Positions 33,416 to 43,300 of a DNA stretch of 64,000 bases are shown here, one piece after another; position 1 is the first letter of the stretch; each line of letters opens with the position of its first letter. Both the position numbers and the translations under genes were made by a program. Under the pieces are notes generated by a model. It worked only from the letters and a program-made list of their open reading frames with translations, ran no database searches and was not told the origin of the DNA. Origin of the DNA: Dolomedes plantarius (taxonomy: Eukaryota; Arthropoda; Arachnida; Araneae; Dolomedidae); NCBI GenBank assembly GCA_907164885.2, contig OU015499.1, positions 152,341,446 to 152,405,445 of the forward strand, in the 5' to 3' direction.

Positions 33416-33800
33416 AGTGTTACTGGACAATGTGACTACATTTCTATAAAGTATGAAAGTGTTTATTTTTCCAAAAATGATACATTCCATTAATAAATTT
33501 GTCCTTTGACTATATCACATTAAACAAAAAAAGAATTTAATAATTGTTTAATAAAAATGCACTATTCATTGTCATGAGTGTTATCCTGATACCATGTTTT
33601 ACTGTCTATCACTATTGTAAATAAAATGAAAAAAACTTTCAAAATAATATTGTTATGAAAATACATTACTTTTAATTATTATACAAATTTTAGTAGAGTT
33701 ATTATGGATTTATTTAGTTTTTTTATTGTGTTTTAGAGCTCATTTACTAGGTAACACTCATGACACAAATGGTAACACTCATGACATAAATGGTAACACT
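33416..33800. repeat. Left subterminal repeats of the 4.19-kb transposon
   Basis: GTAACACTCATGACA-type copies are at about 33415 and 33571 (inverted) and at 33751 and 33774 (direct), with a decayed one near 33797. Such arrays are usual transposase-binding sites; here this is inferred. Confidence 0.75.
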
Positions 33801-33892
33801 TTGATAAAAAGAGAGAAAAGCATGTTATGCTTTTCAAATACATCAATTGGAAAGGGGAAATGGTAATAAACTCTGTTGCCTTTCATTACAAG

Positions 33893-36421
33893 TTAGGGGT
33901 TAGGCAAAATACATATGATCTGATCAAATTCTACATATGAAATGTCCTCCTCCATTAATCGAAACAATTTGCCATTTTCACCAGTTAATCTAAAAAAAGC
34001 AATCTTAAGCTCTCCATCCACAGCATCATACTCCTGGGAAACTCCAACATATTGGTAATGTCCTTTATTTGGGTTATCCCTAAAAACTTTAATTAGCACA
34101 TAAGCACCAGGTTGAAGCTTAGATTCACAGCCACTAGCTCCTGGGTTGTTAAGATCAATGGAAGATATTGAAGTGTCATCATCATCAGTGCTGAAAATTG
34201 GTGATCTTTTATGTTTTACTACTCCTTTGAGAAAAATCTTTTTAAAAGATTGAAAACACTTGCAAAACTTTCCTAATGTCCATTCATTTTTCATGCAGAA
34301 ACATGACACATCACAATAAAAAAATTCTTCTGAATTTGTAGTTAATAATTCGGGAATGGAATGAGTACCTTTGACTGCCATGAGATTTGATGGTATTAGC
34401 TGAAAATAATTATCAACTTTGTCTTGAGGCATAAAAAATAGTTTCACTTTTAATCCTTGATTTTGTAACACATGGAACAATGTTTCAGCATCAGGTATGT
34501 CAGTACCATGTGCTACAATTTGATCTGCTGTTCACTTTAATGTTGCTCCAATGCCATCAGCAGCTCCTTTGCCATGACCAGATTCAAAGAAAGACCACGT
34601 CGCTGCTTTAAATTCAAAATCAAAGATCTTTCTAGTAAAAAGATAGAAGTTTTGTCTGCACTGGGTAGAGGGCCCATCAGAAAAGAAATGAAGAACTTGT
34701 ATATTTGGATAATCCTTTCTTAATAAATCCAAAACAGGTTCGAGATGAGCCCAGATTCCAGGTGGACCATGTTCATTGCTTGGGGAAATTGATGAGAAAG
34801 AGAGAGGACTTTTATCCTTCATTTATAACACTCCTGTATGAATAGTCACCTGATGTCGTGAAGCTCCAAAGTGGTAACTCTGGATCTCCTCATGCAGTCT
34901 GCAATTATAATTTTCTGAAAAGTCGATAATTATTGCAGCCACAGTATCAGATAACTGTTCTTTGCATTTCTTAAAAGACTTGTTTTGATGTCTTATTTTA
35001 TAAGAATGAGGTGTGAATGCTTTCATCAGACTCTGGAAGGAATTATTCAATTCGTTAACAGTTCCATGAAGTGTTACAACTTTTTGCACGTTCACACAAA
35101 ACAATGACTTATTTCCATCCTTTATTTTATATCTTTCTTCTTTTACTTTGCTCCATTTTTTCCAGGTTGTACTACTGTTCAGTTCTTCAACTGATACTGG
35201 GATTGTATTGTGAATGCAATTCTTACATATACTAAACATGCAGTTAAAGTTGTTTTTATCACAAGCTAAGAATGATGTCAATACATGCAGGTTTGCAGTA
35301 GGCTGAACTTTCAGATGGCATAGCTTGCAAGCCATGAACTCTAAATTTGCATTTTGCACACACCTACAAGTGTCTCTGTCATCATCAGTTGGCTTCAGAA
35401 CATAAAATGGTCTGCATTTTGTAAAAAAAGTGTATGACACAGGTTCAGAAGTTATTTTTTCATCACAGAATTTTTTATACACTTTCATGGAATCTAACAA
35501 AAACCTCTTTTGCATCTTTAATTTATTTTTGGTTCGAGTTTCCTTCTTTCCTGCAGTAGCATGAGTTACATCATCACGTAAAAAAAACTGTACTATTTTC
35601 TCATATTTTTCTTTGATTTCTTTAGCTTTTACCACAGTAATACGTTTTTTATATTTTAATACAATTTTGTGAGCTGCTTTACTTTGCATTTTATATTTCT
35701 TGCATAACTTTGAGGACATAATTCTCCCAATCATTCTCTTATCACTAGCATTAGATAGTCTTGCATAGGTTGTTTTCAAATTTTATACCAAAACATCATG
35801 AAATACTAACTTTTTTGCAACTTCATGTTTCATGTTAACTTTACTTATTCTAAAATTTTCCAGCAATTTTTTTGTTTTTTTATATAGGAGTTTCAATTAT
35901 AGAGCTTTTCCTTGTGACTTCCCTTGCATACATTTTTCTGTATTTCAATTTTTTTTTTGTATTTTCATTTAATAACTTCTGCAACTCCTGTATTTATTCT
36001 TTCATTTTTTTTATTTTCTCTTACTGTTTTAGATCTATTCTTTAAGATACATTTTCTACCTTGCACCTTCTGCCTGCTCTTTAGTTGTGCAGAAACTGGT
36101 GTACATTCTAATTGTGCTGAAACTGATATACTTACTGGTTGTGCAGAAACTGGTGTGCTTTCTAATTGTAAGGGAGATTCAAAACTAGCTTTCAAAGCTT
36201 TTTTTTCTCTGGAAGTTGTAGCAGAAATCAGCCATCTTCTCTTTACCTGCCTGTGTTCACGGCTAGTCTTTTCACTAACTTTCTTTCTCTTTGCATTTCG
36301 TAATTTGTGCTTTTCTTTGTATAAAGCTTCTCTCTGCACATCTTGTCGTCTCTTTTCTCTATCTTTTTTGCTTTTCTGTTGTTGATAATGCCTTTTTATT
36401 TTTTTTGCATGTTGGCATCTT
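33893..36421 (-). pseudogene. Transposase-like gene of the 4.19-kb element, nearly full length
   Basis: From 36421 to 33893 one gene can be read with few lesions: two probable frameshifts (near 35955 and 35875), in-frame TAA at 35783-35785 and 34823-34825, and TGA at 34532-34534. The N-terminus is basic and coiled (QQQKSKKDREKRRQDVQREA). A Cys-rich middle follows (RCVQNANLEFMACKLCHLKV, later CKNCIH). Then come AAIIIDFSENYNC, LHFFSDGPSTQCRQ and SFFESGHGKGAADGIGATLK, which look like an RNase H-fold DD(E/D) core; the C-terminus has YQYVGVSQEY and VEFDQIICILPNP. The layout is found in large uncharacterised arthropod protein families that I take to be transposases. The exact catalytic triad is uncertain. 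Confidence 0.7.
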
Positions 36422-36609
36422 AGAAAAAAATAAACTATTTTCAGTCCTCAAGAAATAAAAATGTTAAAATAACAAAGATGATGCTTATATATATATATAT
36501 ATATATATAATTTACCGATCAAACATATTAAAAAAAATATTCTTAATTTGTTACTTTTGGTTTAGGGCAAATATGCAAACTGAATTCCATCAAAATTTAT
36601 TTAACAGAA

Positions 36610-37020
36610 TTTCATCATGAGTGTTACTTATTTGTCATGAGTGTTACTTTCTATGGGTAACACTCATGAAAAAATTATACTATATTAACTTTATTCCGTA
36701 GTAATAGTCAATACAAAAGTAACTTGTTAGGCTTAATAAGTAACTAATTCATGTTCTCATTACAGATTAAAATTAAACCTATATTATCTAATAATTAGTT
36801 ATAAAAAGTAAGGTAACACTCATGATGATTAATAAAAATACTCACCTTTCTTGGCACTGTATTTCCCAGTATTTCTTAAATCAATCAACAAAATCCAACA
36901 GAAGCACATGTACTGTGTTGTACTAGTTTAGGGAAGTAGTAATAAACACCAAAAGCTTGTAAATGGTGTTGCTATCTATTTTTAAATAATTAAAACTAAA
37001 AAAAGTAACACTCATGACAT
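36610..37020. repeat. Right subterminal repeats of the 4.19-kb transposon
   Basis: Copies of the same 15-bp motif at about 36615 and 36634 (inverted), 36656, 36812 and 37005 (direct). The mixed orientation mirrors the left side. Confidence 0.75.
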
Positions 37021-37423
37021 AGTTCTAGGACAGATCTTTATAACTCAATATTGACACTTAATAATATGTTTTTTGTTTTTTAAATATCAATATATGCTAG
37101 ATAATTCCATGTAGCATATGTAACATTTATTTTTTTGTATGAATAATGTAGATTAGTTTTTGAAACATCAAATTATGATTGAGTGAATGGTCTTCGGACA
37201 CCTAAAAAATCCAGTTTTCAAGTCTATCTTTCCCTTTTTTTTGGTGTTACAATCCCTAAAATGTTTAAAATTTTTAACAGTCATGTAGAAAATAGCTCAA
37301 TAAACAAGAATACAAATGTATTTTCTGTTTGAATAAATATAAAAAATAATTAACAGATCTAAAATAGCCCGGACAATGAATTGGCAATTTTTTTGAAAAT
37401 GACCCATATATATTATATATATA

Positions 37424-38137
37424 ATAGCCGTTGTCTCTGTATAACTCTTCCTGGCTGTACTCATCTTTCAATTGAAGCCCCCAGTAAACAAACGGCCGGT
37501 TAGGCCTAATTTCAATTTCAGATGTGGATCAGATTTTTTTTCTTACCTAAAAACTAATATCTTCTCCATCAAATCACGTTTGTTCAGCCTATTTTTCTAT
37601 AAAACATTCAGAACTAAAAAAAATTGGATGCTTTTAGCTGTATATTTAACAGTTTTTAAAAATCTGTTTACTTTTGCGATGAAATCTGAAAGTAAACAAA
37701 CTTGAATGTGAATGAATCAAGTAGCTCAAGTATTCATATCGCGTAATTAGCTGTAGAAGACTGGATGGCAGTCTACTACACCAATCGCATGAAAAACTAA
37801 ATAAATAAAAAATAATGAAAGGGTTTAACGAAACCATTTTTTAACGAACACACTTTAACAAGGTGTGGATTAAATGCAATATTGTTAGATAATTCGGGAT
37901 ATTTTTTAATTTTCATATACTTTTTCCATTATGACGTCATTATTAGTATTATGACGTCAAAATGACGGGTTGGATGGCATCTACTACTCCAATCGCATGA
38001 AAAACTAAATAAATAAAAAATAATGAAAGGGTTTGCTTTTACAAGCTGTGGATTAAATGCAATATTGTTAGATAATTCGGGATATTTTTTAACTTTCATA
38101 TACTTTTTCCATTATGACGTCAAAATGACGGGTTACC
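37424..38137. repeat. Tandemly duplicated block next to the TIR transposon
   Basis: Two imperfect copies of about 165-210 bp (from 37763 and from 37973) share CCAATCGCATGAAAAAC, AATGAAAGGGTTT, GATAATTCGGGATATTTTTT and AAAATGACGGGTT. The block is absent from the related Helitron at 52896-53571, so it is an insertion or belongs to another element. No gene. Confidence 0.65.
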
Positions 38138-38873
38138 TTCTAGTATATATATATATATATATATATATTGCATCAATTGCATACATCGACCGTTGTATTT
38201 AATTTGAATGTACTCCGTAGCGAAGTGCGGGTTTTCAGCTAGTTTACTATAAAGATAAATATGCATGTTCGTATTGTTATAGCAAAATCTTGTTATTATT
38301 CTGTTAATTGTAGTTTTCATTTTTTACCATGTTTTTATTAACTCGCTTTCTTGTTTGTTTGTGTGTTTGTCCAGTTCAAATCTTGCAATCGATTTTCAAC
38401 TAACTTCCCGACTGGCTAGACATTTGAAACTTTTAGAATAGCTCAGAACACGATGACAGTGCATTATTTTAATACTTTTAGCCATCTTTAAGCAGAATTT
38501 GAATTCATTTTCAGTTAATTTTGTTTTGTAGACTGGTGCAGCCGTCAATCGGCCGGGACGGGAACGAAAAGTTAAACGCAAGTTAACTTCCAATTAACTT
38601 CATTTTCTTTCCAGTTGATGGCATAATTCATCAAAAAAAGTTTTAAAAAGTATTTATTAATACATAGAATTGTCAAGTTTATATGATTCAACAGAAAATT
38701 TAAAAACATGGTATATATAGAAAGTTCTTTTTATCTTGTAATTATTTTGTAATAAAGTTATTTTTTAAAGCGTGTCTATATTATTATATCTATTAAAAGA
38801 TAGTGAGGCGCGGAAAAAATATGTTTTTTAGGGAGGCGTAGTTGCATAACGGTTAGAAATCGCTGCTCTAGAT

Positions 38874-39092
38874 CCAACGTAATTTCTGTACCCTTGACGG
38901 GTTTGTAACCAGTCAAGGAAGAAACCCGTTGACGGGTTTGTAACCAGTTTCGCCGTGTGCGTGGCTCTATTCAATTACATAGGTTACGACTCATCACGGA
39001 CTGATTTGTGATTGGAGTCAGTTATCAGTTTCTTTTGAGTTGCTCCGTGTGCAGACGACCTTAATCTTTGAAACTGTGCCTCATGATACACC
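38874..39092. other. Short gene-free stretch with a small tandem repeat
   Basis: GACGGGTTTGTAACCAGT occurs twice about 40 bp apart (near 38898 and 38934). Nothing else is recognised. Confidence 0.5.
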
Positions 39093-39303
39093 CAGGGCCC
39101 GATTATGAACGCTGGGGGCCCCTGGGCAGATGTTATTTTGGGCCCCCCCCCCCCTTACGAACATTTATAAAAATAAGAACTATCCATTGGCTGTACATAC
39201 TATTAGAAGTACTAGGTGCATTCACCAAGGGGGTTTTGGGGCCCCCTAGCATCAGGGGGCCCTGGGCAAAGTCCCGATTTGCCCATACGATAAAAAGGCC
39301 CTG
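39093..39303. mobile_element. hAT-type MITE, CAGGGCCC ends
   Basis: 211 bp from CAGGGCCCGATTATG to AAAGGCCCTG, with perfect 8-bp direct repeats GATACACC on both sides (39085-39092 and 39304-39311). Inner GGGGGCCC blocks are also inverted. No coding. Confidence 0.85.
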
Positions 39304-39478
39304 GATACACCGATTAATTCTGACGTTTTAATGACAGAAGCTCCCGCAAGCCTCGCGCCAATCACCGCAACTTTATTCGGGTTCCCCCCATTGGACATTT
39401 TGTGCATTAATTCCACAGCAGTTAATTCTACATCGACAAAATTACTAATGTATCATAGCTGATTCTTGTACTTTACGG

Positions 39479-39759
39479 CAGTGGTCCCCAAATGGTACCG
39501 GGCCGCCCAAGAAACATTAAATTATTTCCATTTTATTTACTGTGGTGCATTTCTCTCGGGTTAGTGCGACTTTGTCGGGTTTGTGATAATTTATACCTTT
39601 GTAATAGAAGAAATCTTGTAACTATTTTATATTAGTTTATTGTTTATTAAGCATTTCAAAATTATGAATTAAAATTGCAGTCATAGCCCCCTCAGCGGGC
39701 TGTGTTAAAATTATCAAACGTTGACCGGTCCGCGGCGATTAAAAGGTTGGGGAACACTG
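39479..39759. mobile_element. hAT-type MITE, CAGTGGTCCCC ends
   Basis: 281 bp from CAGTGGTCCCCAAA to TTGGGGAACACTG, flanked by perfect 8-bp repeats CTTTACGG (39471-39478 and 39760-39767). No coding. Confidence 0.88.
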
Positions 39760-39905
39760 CTTTACGGTATTAAGTACTTCTCGTCGACGCCGTAATGTGC
39801 ACGCTTCCTGTTTTAAACTTGTTTCTATTGTTTTGATAACCCCCTGTACTTTCTAATAAATCACATGACTAAGGTTTTTTGTATGTAATATATAATTTGT
39901 ATATA

Positions 39906-40905
39906 CAGTGGAATCTCGATCTATCGTTTTCGAAGGGACCGACTGAACTAAACGATGGATGCGGGATCATACAAAAAAATATTAACATACCTTAAAGTTT
40001 GATATCCCTAAAATATATTTACTCACGTACATAAATGCATACATATCCGTAGTGTAACTGAAGATAAAATTACAAAGTTGTACTGAAATCCAAGATGATG
40101 ATAATAAAAAAAGAAATACACGTAGATACACAGGAATTTTGATTCAAATAAAAGTACTTAATCGTCGTTTGTTTTTTGGCGGTTTTCTCTCCACAAGTAA
40201 ACAATATTTTTTTTTTGTGTTGCAAATTGCATTCTTTTCGGTATCGGTTATTGTGTGAGAGTATAAAGAAGCGGCAGCCGTGAATCGTTTGTAACTAGAA
40301 CCATTCCATTGCACCGGATGGGTCCGACATAAGACCACCAGGAAGTTCTGCATCCGGGTGAAACACTAATTGGTCAGTGTAGAACTTCAGTAATCACAAA
40401 CTTCTCACACACTAGACCAAACACCAGGGCGCCTCCATCCCAAGGCCAACAAAAAAGCTGACTGTGAGCCATTGCTGATAAGAACAGAAATGTTGAATAG
40501 TCGGTGAACTTGGAATGAGTTGCCGAAAATAGGGTTACTCCAGGAGCTAAAGAATTAAGGAACACCAACGACGAACAAATAATGGGAGTGGTACGGTAAC
40601 GCGAAACCAGGTTAAACAGGAGAGTACAAAAATACGAGACCGTGTATTTCAAATGTTCTGCTCATAGTTTAATTGGAGCGTCATTCTAGCTCAATCCAGA
40701 CATTTATATTTCAGGTTCGGTTATTATAAAAAAACGATCGATCCGATAAATTAATGTAAAGCTCCGATATTCTGAACGAATATTGTGGGGAAACGATGGA
40801 TCGAGGAACGATCCATGCGGTCCTTTTTGCTTGTTTTCTACGGAATTTACTCGGGACCGGGTGAAATAAACGATACATACGGGAAAACGATCGATCGAGA
40901 TTCCA

Positions 40906-40908
<3 letters not shown>
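39906..40908. mobile_element. Non-autonomous pogo/Tigger-type element
   Basis: Ends read CAGTGGAATCTCGATCTATC and, inverted, CAGTGGAATCTCGATCGATC, typical of pogo/Tigger. TA flanks both ends (39904-39905 and 40909-40910). Subterminal AACGATCGATC-like repeats recur near the right end. No transposase frame is present in its 1.0 kb. Confidence 0.85.
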
Positions 40909-40965
<57 letters not shown>

Positions 40966-41457
40966 GTAAATTAAAAATATGTTCTTAATAAAATTTGTGA
41001 AAATCTCACAATTTCCTATAATGTTCTGAGTAATTATATTCTACACTTACTCGTTTCGCCTGTTATACAATTATAAAAATTTCCCCGTTTTTCTTATCAC
41101 TTACACACACTCCCAGGAAAATATGTTCAAAGAGACGGTGTACTCCAAATAATTTAATTAAAAATATATTTTTCTTTCTATTCTTATACAGTTTCAAATC
41201 TAATTTCATCCCTGCTGACTACTCTTAGACACAAAAAAAAAAAAAAACGACGCACCAACAAGTGGTAATGCAAATTGGACACAAATTGATATGCATACAG
41301 GTTTCGACGGAAAATGCAAAATTTTAAAGTTTGACGGTCAATGAATGAACATGTGCCGCTGCAGCGCAACTGGCAGGATATTAAAGAGAAGAAATTTCAA
41401 TTCCAGGTCATAAATCCTTTGCGAGTTTCATTCCGTGTACTCAGCTAGACAGTAACG
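40909..41457. other. TA microsatellite and gene-free sequence
   Basis: A TA tract runs to 40963. The remainder up to the Tc1-like start shows no gene, though 41395-41457 is probably the untranslated leader of that element. Confidence 0.5.
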
Positions 41458-42830
41458 ATGCCTCGCATACACGTGCTCGAACGATATGCGCAGATGTCAG
41501 CATTTGAGAGAGGGCGTGTAGTTGGTCTAATGGGCGAATCGCTCGACATTTGGATAGGAGCGATGCCACTATTAGACGATGTTGGCAGGAATGGGTGAAC
41601 CATGGCCGAACACAGTGTCAAGAAGGAAGGAAGCGGTCGGCCTAGAGAAACGACAGAGCGTGAGGATAGGGCAATCGTCAGAGCGGCACTCAGCCCCAGA
41701 TTCATCATTATCATCGATCGTACGTGCAACTGGTGCTTCAGTGACCGCAAAGATCATTCATAGACGGCTCAGCGAAAGAGGGCTGAACTCATAGTGCCTC
41801 TTGCGCCCAGGTCTGGACTTAGAGACCCAGGGCCCCTAGGCACTTGACATTTCGGCCCCCCACCATCTCGAAGCTATTTTGGAAATTTAGCAAATTAAAT
41901 GCAATAGTACAGAACATATAATTTTTAATCGACTTTAATGACTTTAATAAACATCAGAATAATACAGTCTATGTTACTATAGTTACGTTATTCTATAAAA
42001 TTTACAGAATCATACGACGAACTTTCTTCTGTGCAAAAGAACGAATGACGTCATCATAGTCAATTGACTGCATTATTTCTGACTCTATGTACATTACAGA
42101 GAGTGAATTGAGCCTGTTCTCTCCTTTGTTAGATCTTAAGTAATTCTTTACTCTCTTTAGCGCTGAAGTTATATTATGAGCGCCCCGTTTTGGCAAAATG
42201 TGGTAAAAATATTTATTATAATATTATTTTCGATAAAGCTTTTTGATAAGGCAAGCCCAATCTTTTGAACTAATGTAAAGCCACCGGGGCTGGCTGGGCC
42301 CCTAGGCCGGGGCCTTGTAGGCCTAGGCAGAAATCCGGCACTGCTTGCACCGACTACCTTTGACTTCTGTACACCGACAAGCCCGTTTACAGTAGTTTCG
42401 GGCACACTCGACTTGGAATGTCACTGACTGGAGTAGAATTGTCTTCAGTGATGAGCCCCGAGGACCAGTGAATATGTATCTGGAGACGCCCCGGACAGCG
42501 GTGGGATACCAACCTGACTGTCTTTCGCCATACAAGCGACAACCAGGAGTGATGGTCTGGGGTGCCATTTCATTTCATAGCAGAATCCCTTTGCTTGTCA
42601 TCCGCGACACCCTTACAGCACAGTGGTACGTCGACGATATTCTACGGCCCGTTATGTTGCCCTTCACATCACGTCATCCTGGCCTAACATGCCTGCCTGC
42701 ACACGGCGAGTTTCTACTGCTTGTCTTCGTGCTTGCCCACCAAGGTCGCCGGATCTCTCCCCCAATGAGCACGTTTGGAGCATTATGGGCAGAGTCCTCC
42801 AACCAGCTCACTATTTTGATTCTTATAATA
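41458..42830 (+). pseudogene. Tc1-like transposase, decayed and interrupted
   Basis: From ATG at 41458: MPRIHVLERYAQMSAFERGR (helix-turn-helix start), then GSGRPRETTEREDRAIVRAA, RATGASVTAKIIHRRLSERG and VPLA. A hAT-type MITE (41808-42343) follows, after which the gene resumes with VFSDE-like sequence in shifted frames, PGVMVWGAISFHSRIPLLVI, LTAQWYVDDILRPVMLPF and PPRSPDLSPNEHVWSIMGR. These are the order and motifs of a Tc1 enzyme. Several frameshifts and stops leave it inactive. Confidence 0.85.
41808..42343. mobile_element. hAT-type MITE inside the Tc1-like pseudogene
   Basis: 536 bp with ends CAGGTCTGGACTTAG and, inverted, CAGTGCCGGATTTCTGCC. Inner GGGCCCCTAGGC blocks are inverted too. Flanks CTTGCGCC (41800-41807) and CTTGCACC (42344-42351) are 8-bp target duplications with one mismatch; the transposase reading continues across them. 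Confidence 0.85.
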
Positions 42831-43300
42831 CACCGCACTCTGCTGACATCCTTGAGTGTAGGAAGCTCCTCCGGTTCTTATGCAGCCACCTTAAAGATGT
42901 CGTTTTACAATGGATCCCGGGCCATTGCGGAGTCTCTGACAACGAGTCTGCTGATCTCCTAGCCGTGAGAGGTGCATCAATTTTGCAGATGTCCCTTTTA
43001 GTACTATCAAACGCCTTAACCATAAGTCGGTCAATGAAGCCATCCGACAACAGCTCTTTGAAAAATACTATCAAAAACCCTGGTGGATTAATATCAAAGA
43101 TATTCCTAAGTGGCCAAGGCGTACAGCTGTTGCTGAATTTCGCCTGGAGACTGGCCACGGCTGTTTTATCAAAATATCTGTATCGCCTCAAAATCGTCGC
43201 TGATCCTTTCTGCGGGCTCTGAGATTTTCGGAAAATGGTTGCCCTGCTCTTCGAAAGATTTTCCTTTCCGATTGTTAGTGGGAAGCAAGGGATTTACTAA
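42831..43300 (+). pseudogene. LINE fragment with RNase H domain
   Basis: A frame reads CRKLLRFLCSHLKDVVLQWI, PGHCGVSDNESADLLAVRG, and, after a shift, PFSTIKRL, EKYYQKPWWINIKDIPKWPR and RTAVAEFRLETGHGCFI. The WIPGHCGVxxNExAD block is the RNase H signature of I/Jockey-type LINEs, followed by their post-RNase H tail. It begins directly where the Tc1-like homology ends and is cut off near 43300. Confidence 0.78.

Larger units (their letters stand above)
33220..37406 (-). mobile_element. 4.19-kb TIR transposon with subterminal repeats and a transposase-like gene
   Basis: The ends read TGGGTCATTTTCAAAAAA and, inverted, the same. They sit within TA repeats inside a Helitron, so the target duplication is ambiguous. 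Coding is on the minus strand. Copies of GTAACACTCATGACA or close variants occur at both ends and nowhere else in the window that I saw. I do not recognise the superfamily with confidence. Confidence 0.8.
32535..38242 (+). mobile_element. Non-autonomous Helitron interrupted by a TIR transposon
   Basis: It starts TCTATATATATAAAAC after A and ends GCGGGTTTTCAGCTAG before T, with a short hairpin (ACTCCG...CGAAGT) just upstream of the end: 5'-TC, 3'-CTRR, hairpin and A/T target fit Helitrons. The first 690 bp and the last 80 bp match the inverted copy at 52896-53571. The 33220-37406 transposon and about 720 bp of further sequence (37424-38137) lie in its TA-rich middle. Confidence 0.8.

Noticed and set aside
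35924..36385. 153-codon plus-strand frame
   Set aside because: Opposite strand of the transposase-like N-terminal region; the Phe/Ser-rich composition is the complement of its Lys/Glu-rich coding.
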